Made by a program: the position numbers and the translations under genes. A DNA stretch of 64,000 bases from Bromus sterilis (taxonomy: Eukaryota > Streptophyta > Magnoliopsida > Poales > Poaceae): NCBI GenBank assembly GCA_950022295.1, contig OX465595.1, positions 66,176,770 to 66,240,769 of the forward strand. The letters run 5' to 3'. Each line of letters begins with the position of its first letter. Position 1 is the stretch's first letter. The notes beneath the pieces were generated by a model. It made no database searches. It saw only the letters and a program-made list of their open reading frames with translations, and was not told the DNA's origin. Shown here one piece after another: positions 52,418-64,000 of the stretch.

Positions 52418-55227
52418 AATTCCTGCTCGTCCTCGAGTAGGTAAATTATAACAAGCATAATTTTTGTGGTGACATGCTAGAAACCATAAAAGAACTTTTA
52501 AAAGTAAAGCAATCAAGGTTAGAGATTCAAATCAAGTCATAACATGCAAGAGTCTATATTAGCATTGAAACAAGTAACAAAAGAACATTAGGTGCGAGAG
52601 CTCTTCCTGTCCGGGACTCAAATGTCTCCAAATGGTGTTTGCGTGCAAGAAAGGGGATAGGGAATACGAGAGAAAAAAGTATTTTTGTTGAGAACTCAAT
52701 CTACTAAAGTTTCACACTTGGTACTCTTTGGAATCTTATCTTGACTCGTCCCCAGACCACTAGCCAGGTACAAGTCAATTTGATCCACTCCTTTTCGATA
52801 TTTCGAGCATTCATGCAATGGATGAGCGTAAGCACGAGAGTTGACACTTAGGATGGCAAAGAGAGAAATATGGTGGAGGAGGAAGACAAAAAGGATGAGA
52901 AAGGCTCACATCAATGAGGACAATCATAGGCAAGAGATGCCAAATAATAGATATTATGTGAGGAGTAGGGATTGCCATGCAACGGATGCACATACGAGCT
53001 AAGAAGCTCTCCAATGGAACTAGTGGGGTGCATCTAACTTGCTCGCTCATGAAGACCTAGAGCTCGTTTGAGGAGGCTCATCCTTGGAATATGCAAGCCA
53101 AGTTCTATAGTGTGAAGGTCCCCACATAGCTATATGCATAAAGATCATCTCTATGGAGTACAAGGATATAAAGGGAGTACTAGTGTGGATCTCTCAAAAG
53201 GATACTAGTGTTGCCCCTTTCTCTCTTTTTATTTCTTTTTCTCTTTTTTCTATTTTTTTCTATTTTTTTGGTGGCCTCAATGGCTCTTTCTATTTAACTC
53301 TCATTTGTCCTCTTTGGGATCTTTTATTGTGTCCACTTTGGGATCCTTTCCTCACTTAAGGGCAACACTCTATTTTACAAGAAGGTAAAGGAGATCTTTC
53401 ACACTTTACAAGGTACTCAAAACATAAAGAAGATGTAACTATCATGATGTATGCAAGGTATGTCGCTGCCAGTGTAGCAGGAACATGTATGACATGAAGA
53501 TCAAGTCATGAGGAGGTGGATGTTGCATGGCAATATATCTCGGAAAGGCTATGGAAATGCCTTGATAGGTAGGTATGGTGGCTGTTTTGAGGAAAGATAA
53601 AGGGAGTCTGATGATGACGGAGCGTATCATGCCAAGGGTTTGGATGTACCGGCGAAGGTGGACACCAACTCTCGGAGTGAGAAGAAGGCAATGCACGGCA
53701 CGGGAAAGGCTAGCAAAATATGGGAAGGTGGAAGTGTCAATTCTCAATACTTACATTAGTCCGAAGAACTCATGCACGTATTATCGGTAACTCTCAATCT
53801 AATAAGGAGGTTCACAAAGAGACAAGTACCCCGAGGAGGAGTGTATGGGGGTTTGGTTATCCTTGCGCATCCTCGACTCATGGTACGTGAGTGTACTCTA
53901 ATATTCGACTCCTCAGAAGAGTAGTGATCTATCTAGTAGCTAGAGTTCTTCACTAGTTTTGTAGGTTTTGAAAATAAACACGGATTGCCCAAAATACGAC
54001 ACCTATCACTGATAGGCAAGAGCTCTTGACACCAAAAGTCCAAACATTACTCACAACAATACCTCAAAACTATTGCAAGCTACTACTAAAATTAAATAGC
54101 AACCTCAATTACCTACTTTCAAGACAAAACACAACTCAGTGCAACAACCAGCTCTCTTTAACAAGATAAACATGAAAACTAAAAAGAGTTCCAGCAACAA
54201 ACTAAACAAAAGCCAAGGCTCTTGCTAAAGACAAACTAAGACTAAAACTAAACATGGCAGTAGCTATGAAAAGATAAAGAACACACAACAGCAAAAAGAT
54301 AAGCAGGAAAAATCCTATGATGTGTTCTAAATTTTGAAAGTGGAGTGTGTTTCTCTCCCACACAAAGTAAGAAGGAATCTAACTTTTTATGAACAGCAAG
54401 CGAAGCTAAAGAAAACTAACGACAAAACCTAAGAGTGAGACGCTCCAAGCATAGCACATAACACATGAAGTGATAAAAATATAGTGAGACGAAGGACGAA
54501 CCGATGATTGTTGATGGAGAAGGGGATGCACGGGGGCATCCCCAAGCTTAGACGCTTGAGTCTCCTTGAATATTTATTGGGGATGCATGGGGGCATCCCC
54601 AAGCTTGAGCGCTTCACACTCCTGGATCTTCTTTCATCATCTTCCAACGCACACTTGAAAACTCCCTTCATACATAACTCATCATAAGCTGATTAGAGAG
54701 GTTAGTACCCTTAATAAATAAATTTTCCCACTGGATATAAATATATTCTTGAATAGATACTGTTTATAAAGAGTTCCAAAAAGTTTTTTCAAAGAAAAAT
54801 CAATCTTAAGGTTTGCAAAAGTAAGGAGAGACAAAACGTGGTAGAATCTGTGAAAAACAGAATAGCAGATAGTAAAGAATTTTTTAGGGGCACTTATGCA
54901 AGTCAAATCAAAAAACTCAGAACATACGGAAGTTTCGTAATTGTATAGAGCATACTGTGTAAAAATTTCAGCTTAAAAAGATGAACTGGGATTTTTCTGG
55001 TCACGAGGACAGAATCTGTTTTCTGGACAACATGTCACAACTTTTACTTCCCTTGCCGTAAGAGGCTATAACTTGGCACAAAGCTGAAAAATAAAGATAC
55101 AATGATGTTGCTACAGAAGTAACAACCATCAAGACACAAAAAAAGCAAAAAGAAACACCTAATTTTGTTGCGGGCTGCCTCCCGAAAGCGCTTCTTTAAA
55201 GCCATTAGCTATTCATAATGCAAAAGA
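52418..55227 (-). other. Non-coding 3' spacer of Athila-like element 2
   Basis: Colinear with the spacer of element 1 in reverse. It has internal polypurine-core copies at 54537-54549 and 54594-54606 and an interrupted copy of the conserved open stretch at about 52700-52860. A T-rich tract (53219-53275) matches the A-rich tract of element 1. No gene is supported. Confidence 0.8.
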
Positions 55228-56049
55228 TCAAGTTGTAGCAATCGAATCATTATCAAGATCATCAAAAAGCTCTTCAATTGTACAACTAGTCTTAAGAGGT
55301 CTTTCAAATAAAGGCCTAATGAAGATACTTCTAGGGAGAAAACCAAAAGGCGGAAAATCAATGGAAGATTCATTTATAAAATTATCAAAGAGAGGTATTT
55401 CTTCCAAAGTTTTCACGGTTTAACCTTCTTTGGCAATAGGTGGTTCCTTTTTCGGTCGGGGAACCTTAGGGACATAATTGAACTTAGGTTCCCTTCTTGC
55501 CGAAGTCTCTACCTTTTTTGGTTTGATTGAGGAGAAAGTAGTTCCAAGAGTATTAATGATTTCCTCAATCTTATCTATCCTAGAAAGATCCGTATCACGG
55601 GATTTGATGACCTCCAAAGTTTTGATAATTTTAAGCATGGAGCTATCAATCCTATTCAAATTCCCTTGAATCTTGCAATCCAACTCATTTATCCTAGCTA
55701 TACTTGGTATTTCTAACTCTATCTTTTCAAGTTTCTTCATAATGTGAGATAGAGTTATATCTTCTTGCATGCTATCAATAGGGAGACTTCCAACAAGATT
55801 TTCAATAACATTAAGAGACTCCCAAGTCGGGGCTTCTAGAAAATTCCCATTGATAGCAGTATCTAATATGAACCTATTCCAAGGAGTAATCCTGACATAA
55901 AAATTTCTAAGCAGGATAGTAGTGGATTGCTTCTTGGTGGCTCTTTTTTGAGAATCATTAATTCTATACCAAGCATCTTTTAAGCTCTCTCCACCTTTTT
56001 GTTTAAAGGTGAGAACCTCTGTCTTAATAAAGGCAAAAGGACCAGACAT
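55228..56049 (-). pseudogene. gag: Athila-type gag remnant, N-terminal half missing
   Basis: An ATG at 56049 opens MSGPFAFIKTEVLTFKQKGGESLKDAWYRIND, which corresponds to the middle of gag (the FRQ...AWERM region of element 1). It runs through a charged helical region to a stop at 55420-55422 (probably CAA to TAA) and continues in the same frame with KTLEEIPLFDNF to a stop at 55228. The gag N-terminus is absent, and no protease follows. It cannot make a functional particle protein. The ATG near the primer site could be spurious. Confidence 0.78.
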
Positions 56050-56152
56050 AATGACAACTAGCAAGACACAAAGATAAAAACTGAAAGATAAACTAACAAG
56101 ACTAAAAAAAGGTAAAGGGTAGTGTGCAACTCCCCTATCTTAGCACTCGGAG

Positions 56153-56170
56153 TCCCCGGCAACGGCGCCA
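56153..56170 (-). other. Primer binding site of Athila-like element 2
   Basis: The minus strand reads TGGCGCCGTTGCCGGGGA, identical to the site of element 1. A short spacer separates it from the LTR end at about 56185. Confidence 0.88.
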
Positions 56171-56184
56171 GAAATACTCTTTCT

Positions 56185-57800
56185 TATTGGATTCTCGCCC
56201 TTCGTTGGTGAGACCCAAGTGGAAGGCGTGATGCAGTACAACAGCGAGTTTCCCTCGGTGAAGATACCAAGGTTTGTCTCCCGTAGGACTCCGGATATGA
56301 TAAGTAGGTGTCAGCGGCGCGACTGACGTGGAACTGCACACAGACACAGATAACTTTGTTCCCAACGAAGTTCAGAGAGGTTGTCAATCTCTCCGGTCTT
56401 GTTGTTCACAAATGATAAAACGCAAGGGATAATGATAGCAAATAAAAGCGGTAAAGTAAATATAGCATGGAAATAATAATAATGATATGGACCGGGATAC
56501 GTGATGTTCACTAGTGATGTCTCTCTCCCAAAAGACGATAAAACTTCTATGCGAGGTAAACAAATTACAGAAGGGCAATTGAAAGGATTATGAACGCACA
56601 TCAATGCTAACTATGCTACAAAAGAAAGGAAGAGGTTCAAAAGCACGGGCAGTACACCAAGATAAGTAGACCGAAATCCATCTGCATCTACTACTAATCA
56701 TCCACCTTGAGATATCTATCCAGAACATCTCGCTGGTATTAAGTTGCGAGCCCCACCCAAAGTGTAAACCCAAAGCAACAGACAACTGCAATAAAAACAA
56801 CTTTGCGTAAAGTAAACAATCCTTGTGACCGCGGTCACAAGCACCGTTGTTTTCCCCCTTGTGGCAACAAAACACCCCCTAGACTCATGTTTCTGTCACT
56901 CAAGCATGTCATCGGGGGGCATGAACCCACAATCTAGCACAACGCTCCCTCTTGGAGTCACTACCTACTACTTGGCCAAAGCAATAAACAGCAACGGAGA
57001 ACATGCAAGAATTACTTAGGAACAAAAATATAAGAGATAAAAACCAAATATATTACTCTATCACAATCTGAACATAATCTCATAATCCATCAGATTCCTC
57101 CAAACTCAGCATAGCAACAGCAGAAATATTACAAAGGTGCCTCGATCATGTAGGGCAGCTCATGAGGTCTAAACAATGAAGATCAAAGAGGGGAGGAGAA
57201 CATCACATAGCTACTGATCACGGACCCATGGTCCAAGAAAAACTACTCACGAGACATCCGGGGAGCATCCATGGTGGAGAGGAGACTCCCGGAGGTCAAT
57301 CCTCCCTCCGGCAGGGTGTCGGGAAGAGGTCTTCTGGTGCTCCCGATCTTCGGAAGCGTGGCGGCGGCGGAACAGATGCGAGTTCGCGGAATAGGGTTCT
57401 TCTTCTGGAGTTTTCCCGTGAAGTAGATTAAATAGGCGAAGGGGGCAGCCAGAGGTGGACCAGGGGCCCCAGGCACCCCCCTGGCGTGGCCAGGGGTGGG
57501 GCCGCGCCGGGTGGCCGCCTGGGCCCCCTGGCTCTCCTCTGGCCCCTCCCGGGCTCTTCTCGAAGCTTCTGTCACGCTGATTTTTTATCTGAATTTTCCC
57601 GAATTTTTCTGGCACTTTTTATTTGGGGAAAACTGAAATAGAAAAACAGCAGAAAACAGGAACTGGCACTGGGGTCCACTGATTTAATAGCTTAGTCCAA
57701 ATATGATCAAAAGTGTATGAAAGTGTATCTAGATCATAGCAATATCACACAAAACATGCATGGAGCAAGCAGAAATAATAGATACGTTTTGGGCGTATCA
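56185..57800 (-). repeat. 5' LTR of Athila-like element 2
   Basis: About 1616 bp, nearly the same as the solo LTR at 49681-51299 in inverted orientation. Its inner end is slightly altered (AATAA in place of CATCA). It contains the 20-bp palindrome at 56822-56841 and the leader splice-like sites (donor near 57250, acceptor near 56334). Confidence 0.88.
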
Positions 57801-59422
57801 ACTGCCCAAAGGACCACTTCCCTCTTACAAGGATAGACCAGATAATCGACTCTACCGAAGGATGCGACCTTCTATCTTTCCTCGACGCCTACTCAGGATA
57901 CAACCAAATCAGGATGAAGAAAGAAGACAAAGAACACACCTCGTTCATCACACCCTACGGTGTATTCTGCTACAAGACAATGCCTTTCGGACTGAAAAAC
58001 GCCGGAGCCACATACCAACGGAAGATGCAAGCATGCTTAAGACACCAAATCGGCAGAAACGTCCAAGTTTACGTCGACGACATCGTCATCAAAACCTACA
58101 GTGCAAAAACGCTACTCGACAACCTCCGTGAAACCTTTGCAGCACTCAACAAGTACAGAATCAAGCTCAACCCAGAAAAGTGTGTGTTCAGCGTCCCAGC
58201 CGGAAAACTACTCGGATACATGGTTTCTGCCCGAGGAGTCGAAGCGAAACCAGAGAAAGTCCAAGCAATCGCCAAGATGCAATGCCGGTAAACATCAAAG
58301 GCGTGCAGCAACTCACAGGAAGACTCGCAGCACTGAGACGCTTCATCTGCAGGCTGGGAGAAAGGACTCTACCATTCTACCAGTTGCTCAGGAAAGGAGA
58401 GAAATTCGAATGGACCGAAGAAGCCCGAAACGCATTCGCAGACCTAAAAAAGACCCTCTCGACCCCACCAATCTTGGTGGTTCCCAAGGAGCGAGAACCT
58501 CTCTACCTCTACATAGCGGCACGCAGTAGCGTAGTCATCACGGCGCTCGTCGTCGAGCGCGCGAAAGAAGGCAAAGCCCAGAGCATACAAAGGCCAATCT
58601 ACTACCTCAGCGTGATCCTCACAAAATCCCAGCAGCAGTACCCACACTACCAGAAGCTCATATACGCCATCGTCCTGACTTCAAGGAAAGTAACACATTA
58701 CTTCGACGAGCACCTCATCACGGTTGTGAGTAGCGCACCACTCGTAGACATCCTTAACAACCCTGGAGCAACAGGCTGAGTCGCCGAGTGGAACATCGAA
58801 CATAGCCCCCGCGACTTGCAGTTCAAGCATCCAACGGTAATCAAAGCCCAAGTACTCCCAGACTTTTTGGTCGAATGGATAGAGGTGCAAACACCAGGAC
58901 CCCCAGACCTCTCCAACTCATGGACAATGTTCTTTGACGGATCAAAACGACATCAAGAAGCCGGAGCGGGCGTCGTATTAATTTCGCCCAAGGGAGACAA
59001 ACTCAGATACGTATTCCAGATCAACTTCAGCAAGGCTTCAAACAACGAAGAAGAATACGAGTCACTACTCCATGGCATGCACATGGCAAAAGCTTGCGGC
59101 GCCACCCGTCTAGCAATCTACGGAGACTCCAACCTCGTCGTCCAGCAAGCAATGAGGGACTGTGAAGCAGTCGCAGACAACATGATAGCTTACCAGAAGC
59201 TCTACAACACTCTAGAAGGAGGATTCTACGGCTGCGAGCTAAACTACGTCACCAGAGCAAATAACACAGAAGCAGACGAGCTTGCAAACATTGGATCAAC
59301 TCGAGGACCAGTTCCCCCAGGCGTTTTCCTCAAAAGTATCAGCTAGAGGTCAATCAAAACCAAGGCACTCGCGCCAGAAGCAACCGAAGAGGATGACAAC
59401 ACAAGTGAACCAGCGCAAGTGG
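57801..59422 (+). pseudogene. pol: Tat element B pol: reverse transcriptase and RNase H
   Basis: The frame opens mid-RT right after the Athila LTR (CPKDHFPLTRIDQIIDST). It holds LLSFLDAYSGYNQI, MPFGLKNAGATYQR and the intact YVDD active site (VQVYVDDIVIK, near 58070). A frame change near 58285 leads into the connection domain. A stop after NNPGATG (about 58777, likely CGA to TGA) precedes RNase H: FDGSKR, EEEYESLLHG, YGDSNLVVQQ and ANNTEADELAN supply the four acidic residues. The frame ends at 59346. Everything between the protease and this point was deleted with the Athila junction. The gene is non-functional. Confidence 0.88.
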
Positions 59423-61628
59423 TGATACGGTGAGGATCTCTCACTCCTCGTTGGTTACTGTCGTGGGAAAGTCACGGCAGATGTCCGTAGAGTCGGACAT
59501 ATCATGGGACCTTTGCTGCGAAGCGAATTTGAGGAGAGAGTCGACATAGACACAGGACTCGGCGGGTTACCCAGGTTCGGCCCCGTCGGTGCGGTAAAGA
59601 CCTACTCATGCTTCTTGACTATTGTGGGATCGAGTACTCAATAGGAAGAGCCGATCGTATCGATTACAGTGATGACGTTTCGCAACCTTAGTCTCGTGGA
59701 GATCTCGGTTATGGCGCGAGTTGTCTAGTCCTGGCTTGAGGTAAGTTCTGGCCCTGCTTCCCGTGGACCTCGGCTTATAAAGGTGCCGGGTCCCGGGATC
59801 CCTAGAGTCCGACTCCTACACGATGTGGAGTCCTATTCTACTTTACAAGTTTCCTACATGCTATATGAGGTAAGTCGAATTCCTTCTAGAGCTTCAATCT
59901 TCACGCTTGGCACGTCAGCCTCCTGGTCGGGTCTTCTTTGTGGGCCTTCATATGTAAGTCGGCCCAGAGGTTTCTAATGCCGGGTCTATGGGCCTGATCC
60001 ATCCCCTCGACAGTTACCCCAAGTGGAAGGTGAGATGTAGCGTAGCAGCAAATTTCCCTCGGTGAAGATACCAAGGTTTGTCTCCAGTAGGACTCGCAGA
60101 AATACAAGAAGGTGCCAACAGCGCCAGAAATTAGCTTTTGGTTAGGGAGTTGACAGGACCTGCACACAGAAACAAATAACTTTGCTCCCAACGAGTATAG
60201 AGGAGTTGTCAATTCCTCCGGCCTTGCTGTTTACAAAGGATCAACGCAAGAGATAATAATAGTGGCAACTGAAAGTAAAGAATGAAAGTAAATTGAGGGT
60301 GTAAACAATGGTGTGAATATGGACCGGGGTCCCATGATGTTCACTAGTGATGTCTCTCTCCCAAAAGACGATAAAAGTGCTAGCGAGGTAAAAAACTCAC
60401 AGCTGGGCAATTGACAGGATTATAAACGCACCGCAATGCTAAGTATGCTACAAAAGAAAGGAAGAGGCTCAAAAGAAATGGGCAGTACGCCAAGGTAAGT
60501 AGACCGAAATCCATCAGCATCTACTACGAATCATCCACCTTGAGATATCTATCCAGAACATCTCGCTAGTATTAACTTGCGAATCCCACCCAAAGTGTAA
60601 ACACAAAGCAACAGACAACTGCATTAAGAGAACTATGTGTAAAGTAAACAATCCTTGCACCCGCAAGTACAAGCACCGTTGTTTTATCCCTGGTGGAAAT
60701 AGCACATACCCTAGTCTCATGTTTCTGTCACTCAAGCTAGACATCAAGGGGCCGAACCCACAATCAAGCATAACGCTCCCTCTTGGAGTTGCAACAAATC
60801 ACTTGGCCAAAGTAAAATACGGCAACAGAGAACATGCAAGAATTTACTAAAGAACACAAATATAAAAGAGAACCAAATATATTACTCATCACAATCTGAA
60901 CATAATCTCATAATCCATCAGATCCCAGCAAACTCAGCATAGCAACATACAAAACTAAAAAATTGCCTCGATCATGTGAGGCATCTCACGAGGTCTCAAA
61001 AGTGAAAGCACAAAGAGGGGAGAGGTACATCACATAGCTACTGGTCACGGACCCATGATCCAAGGGGGACTACGCACGACACATCCAGGAGGCGTCCATG
61101 GCGATGGATGGTCTCCCGGAGGGGGTTCCTCCTTCCGACAGGGTGCCGGTGCAGCTTCTCCTGGCAGCCCCGATCTTGAAACGGCGGCAGCGGCGGTACA
61201 GAGAGGAGAACGGGAATAGCGGATCGATATTAGGGGTTTCCGTCACGGCGGGTAAATATAGGCGAAGGGGGGCACCGAGAGGGGCCACATGGCAGCCAGG
61301 AGGCCTCCTGGCGCGGCCTAGGGTGGGGCCGTGCCAGGGACCCTCCTTGGGCCCTGGTGGGTCCTCCCCCTTCCTTTCTTGATTATTCGGGAATCTTTCG
61401 GGTTGCTGATTTTTTATATAATTTTTCCGAAATTTATTTGGCACTTTTAATGGCCGGAAAACCTGAAATACAAAACCAGCAGAAAACAGGAACTGGCAAC
61501 TGGGTGCACTGAGTTAATAGGTTAGTCCAAATATGATAAAAATGTATGAAAGTTCAGGCAAAACATGGGAAGTCACACAAATCATGCATGTAGCAAGCAG
61601 AAATTATCGATACGTTTGGGACGTATCA
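59423..61628 (-). repeat. 3' LTR of Athila-like element 3, interrupted by a Tat-like solo LTR
   Basis: 1647 bp after removing the insertion, almost the same length as the right LTR of element 1 (1649 bp). The plus strand ends ...TTTGGGACGTATCA. The leader donor-like site is changed to GTGCGT (near 61075), while the acceptor TTTCTGTGTGCAG is kept near 60160. Confidence 0.9.
59459..60012 (+). mobile_element. Gypsy solo LTR (554 bp, TGTCGTGGGAAA...CCTCGACA) in the Athila 3 LTR
   Basis: The duplication gttac flanks it (59454-59458 and 60013-60017). The termini are TGTCG...CGACA. A TATAAAGG box at 59776-59783 indicates plus orientation. The start resembles that of Tat element A's LTR (TGTCGTGGGAAT), so it is probably a related Gypsy family. 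No internal sequence is present. Confidence 0.85.
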
Positions 61629-64000
61629 ACATCCCCAGGATTAATTCATACTCGTCCTCGAGTAGGGAAATGATAACAAGCATAATTTCTTTGGCGACAT
61701 GCCACACAACCATAAAAGGACTTTCAAGTAAAGCAATCAAAGCATGCAATTAAATTCAAGTCTTAACAAGCAAGAGACTATATTAGTATTGAAACAAGCA
61801 ACAAAAGAACAAAAGGTGCAAGAGCTCTCGCTGTCCGTGACTCGAATGTCTCCAGATAGTGTTTGCGTGCAAGCAGGGGACTGAGAAAAATAGAGAAAAA
61901 AGGTTGTTGAGAACAACTATCTACTAAAGTTTCACACTTGGTCTCCTTTGGATTCTTATCTTGACTCGTCCCTAGACCACTAGCCAGGTACAAGTCAATT
62001 TGATCCACTCCCTTTCGATATTTTGAGCACTCATGCAATGGATGAGCGTGAGCAAGAAAGTTGACACCTAAAAGGCGAAGCAGAAAGAAGGTTGAGGAGG
62101 AAGACAAAAAGGTGTGAAAGGCTCACATCAATGAGGACAATCATAGGCGAGAGAAGGCCATATGATATACATGATGTGAGGAGTAGGGATTTCCATGCAA
62201 CGGATGCACATGTGAGCTAAAAGCTCTCCAAGGGAACTAGTGCGGGTGCATCTAACTTGCTTTCTCAAGAAGACCTAGAGCTCGTTTGAGGAGGCTCATC
62301 ATTGGAATATACAAGCCAAGTTCTATAGTGTGAAGGTCCCCACATAGCTATATGCATGATGATGATCTCTATGCAGTACAATGGATAGAGGATGAAGTAC
62401 TAGTGTGGATCTCTCAAAAGGAATAGCAGTGTGCCCCCTTCTCTCTTTTTATTTTCCTTTTTCTCTTTTTTCTATTTTTTTGTATTTTTTGGTGGCCTCA
62501 ATGGCTCTTTCTATTTCTCTCATTTGTCCTCTTTAGGATCTTTTGATTTTGTCCTCTTTGGGATCTTTTCCTCACTTTAGGGGCAACACTCTATATTTTA
62601 CAAAAATATAGGAGATCTTTCACACTTTACAAAGGTACTCACATAAAGAAGATATAACTATCATGATGCAAATGTATGCCTCTGCCAGGATAGCAGGATA
62701 TGCAATGATACTAGCGTGTCATGTAGCAATAAAGCAAGGCCTAACTAGCATGCGGCTCATCGATCAAGCAAGTAGCATGTATGACATGAGGATCAAGTCA
62801 TGAGAAGGTGGATGTTGCATGGCAATGTATGTCGGAAAGGCTATGGAAATGCCTTGTAGGTAGGTATGGTGGCTGTTTTGAGGAAAGATATAAGGAGGCT
62901 TATGATGACAGAGCATATCATGCCAAGGGTTTGGATGCACCGGCGAAGTATGCGCCAACTCTCAAGGTGAGAAAGTGCAATGCACGGTACCGAAGAGGCT
63001 AGAACAAGTATAGGTGGGTGGAAGTTTCAACTTTCGAATACTCACATTAGTCCGAAGAACTCATGCACTTATTATCGGTATCTCTCAATCTAATCAGGAG
63101 GTTCACAAAGAGACAAGTACCCCGAGGAGGAGTGTATGGGGGTTTGGTTATCCTTGCACATCCTCGACTCATGGTACATGAGTGTACTCTAATATTCGAA
63201 CCCTCCAGAGGTTAGTGATCCATCTAGTAGCTAGAGTTCTCAACAGGAGTTTTTGGTTTTCGAAAAACACACGGATTTCCCAAAATACGAGATCTATCAC
63301 TAATAGGCTCGAGCTCTTGACACCAAAAGTTCAAACATTACTCTAGTCAATAACTCAAAACTATTGCAAGTTACTACTACAAAGAGAATAGCAACTTCAA
63401 CTACCTACTTCTAGTCAAGACACAAAACTCAGTGCAACAGGCAAACTCTCTAACAAGATAAAACATGCAACATATAGAAAGTTCAACCTAAGACAAAAGA
63501 AAAGCTCTAGAAAAACTAAAGCACTACAACTAAACAGAGCAGCAGCTAAGAAAAGAAAAAGAACAACTCACAGCTAAAAGAATAAGCATGCAAATCCTAT
63601 GAGGAGTTCTAGTTCAAGCGGAGCGTTTATCTCTCCCACACAAAAGAGTAAGCTGGGGTCTAACTTGTTACTACAGCAAAAAAAACAAAAAAAAACCTAG
63701 AAAAGTAAAGAGCGAGACGCTCCAAGCATAGCACACAACGCATGAAGTGATAAAAATATAGTGCAACGAGGGACGAACTGATAATTGTTGATGAAGAAGG
63801 GGATGCACGGCATCCCCAAGCTTAGACGCTTGAGTCTCCTTGAATATCTATTGGGGGTGCACATGGGCATCCCCAAGCTTGAGCGTTTGACACTCCAAGA
63901 TCTTCTTTCATCATCTTCCATCGCGCACTTGAAAACTCCCTTCATACATAACTCATTGTAGACTGATTAGAGAGGTTAGTGCCCTATTAAAATAATTTTT
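61629..64000 (-). other. Polypurine tract and 3' spacer of Athila-like element 3
   Basis: The tract next to the LTR reads AATCCTGGGGATGT, altered from AAGCTTGGGGATGT. The spacer is colinear with those of elements 1 and 2: the open stretch of 109 codons at 61778-62107, a T-rich tract near 62450-62490, and two internal polypurine-core copies at 63811-63823 and 63868-63880. No other gene is supported up to the window end. Confidence 0.8.

Larger units (their letters stand above)
51321..57800 (-). mobile_element. Athila-like element 2 (minus strand), truncated at its 3' LTR
   Basis: The right LTR (about 56185-57800) is full length. The left LTR (51321-52403) lacks its last ~540 bp. The primer site (56153-56170), gag remnant (55228-56049), 3' spacer and polypurine tract (52404-52417) are in order on the minus strand. 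No pol is present. No target duplication is found because a deletion removed the left LTR end together with host sequence between the protease and RT of element B. Confidence 0.9.
47895..59422 (+). mobile_element. Ty3/Gypsy Tat-lineage element B (plus strand), nested in element A, right end interrupted
   Basis: A short LTR (47895-48344), primer site, gag-tail/protease and, after two Athila insertions, RT-RNase H follow in order on the plus strand. The protease and RT blocks are of the Tat type. The integrase and 3' LTR are missing because Athila-like element 3 begins at 59423. The boundary with A is set by where A's RNase H frame ends; it could shift by a few bases. Confidence 0.82.
59423..64000 (-). 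mobile_element. Athila-like element 3 (minus strand), 3' part only; continues beyond the window
   Basis: It starts TGATACGGTGAGG (the inverted LTR end) inside element B. Its LTR runs to 61628 and is followed by an altered polypurine tract and the conserved spacer to the window end. The gag part and the other LTR should lie to the right. The left flank agtgg is the candidate duplication. It is the same subfamily as element 1. Confidence 0.9.

Noticed and set aside
55478..55669. Plus-strand frame rich in leucine/isoleucine
   Set aside because: It is the antisense of the Athila gag remnant on the minus strand.

Overview
This window looks like an intergenic stretch of a large grass genome, most likely Triticeae (wheat, barley or Aegilops). 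I found no intact host gene. Almost everything is nested transposable elements: Ty3/Gypsy elements of the chromovirus, Athila and Tat lineages, Copia-type solo LTRs, a Cassandra miniature retrotransposon with 5S-like LTRs, a CACTA DNA transposon, and two small foldback elements. Long LTRs, CG-poor decay, stop codons that look like C-to-T changes, and clean 5-bp target duplications around solo LTRs all fit a cereal heterochromatic context. The species call is inference; no database was searched.

Layout. (1) 1-14442: a minus-strand chromovirus with LTRs of about 3.75 kb. The left LTR is cut by the window edge. The gag-protease and pol reading frames are broken. A Cassandra element (5050-5737) splits pol between RNase H and integrase, and a 1713-bp Copia-like solo LTR (11506-13218) sits in the right LTR. 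(2) 14443-18457: low-copy-looking sequence with a tRNA-like patch, a Harbinger-type foldback element (15177-15458), and decayed coding debris resembling the NAM-associated/GST-T3-like proteins that accompany PIF/Harbinger elements. (3) 18458-39861: a CACTA element, about 10.6 kb once its insertion is removed, flanked by the 3-bp duplication CCT. It holds a decayed TNP2-type transposase gene, a second gene with a Ulp1-like domain that lacks the expected cysteine, and a small gene with an RNase H1 N-terminal (viroplasmin-type) domain. An Athila-like element (28959-39756, duplication GCGCG) lies in its right end, and that element's right LTR contains a 2476-bp Copia-like solo LTR.

(4) 39993-47894: the 3' half of a minus-strand Tat-lineage element (A), with its LTR, integrase, and an antisense, intron-containing extra gene of the 'putative gypsy-type transposon' family (PF04195-like). 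(5) 47895-59422: a plus-strand Tat-lineage element (B) nested in A, broken by an Athila-type solo LTR (49681-51299), an opposite-strand Athila-like element (51321-57800) with an associated deletion, and a third Athila-like element (59423 to the window end) that itself carries a 554-bp solo LTR. The missing halves of A, B and the third Athila-like element should lie just to the right of the window.

How the parts work together. The chromovirus and Tat elements encode the usual gag, protease, reverse transcriptase, RNase H and integrase, but every copy here is damaged. The Athila-like elements keep only gag(-protease) plus a long conserved 3' spacer, so they look non-autonomous and dependent on a partner. 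Cassandra has no coding capacity, and it shares its tRNA-Met primer site and a 12-nt polypurine-tract core with the very chromovirus it landed in. The most interesting points are a conserved predicted intron inside the Athila LTR leader, internal copies of the Athila polypurine-tract core, the CACTA accessory proteins, the antisense Tat gene facing pol, and a long inverted repeat made by neighbouring Athila LTRs.
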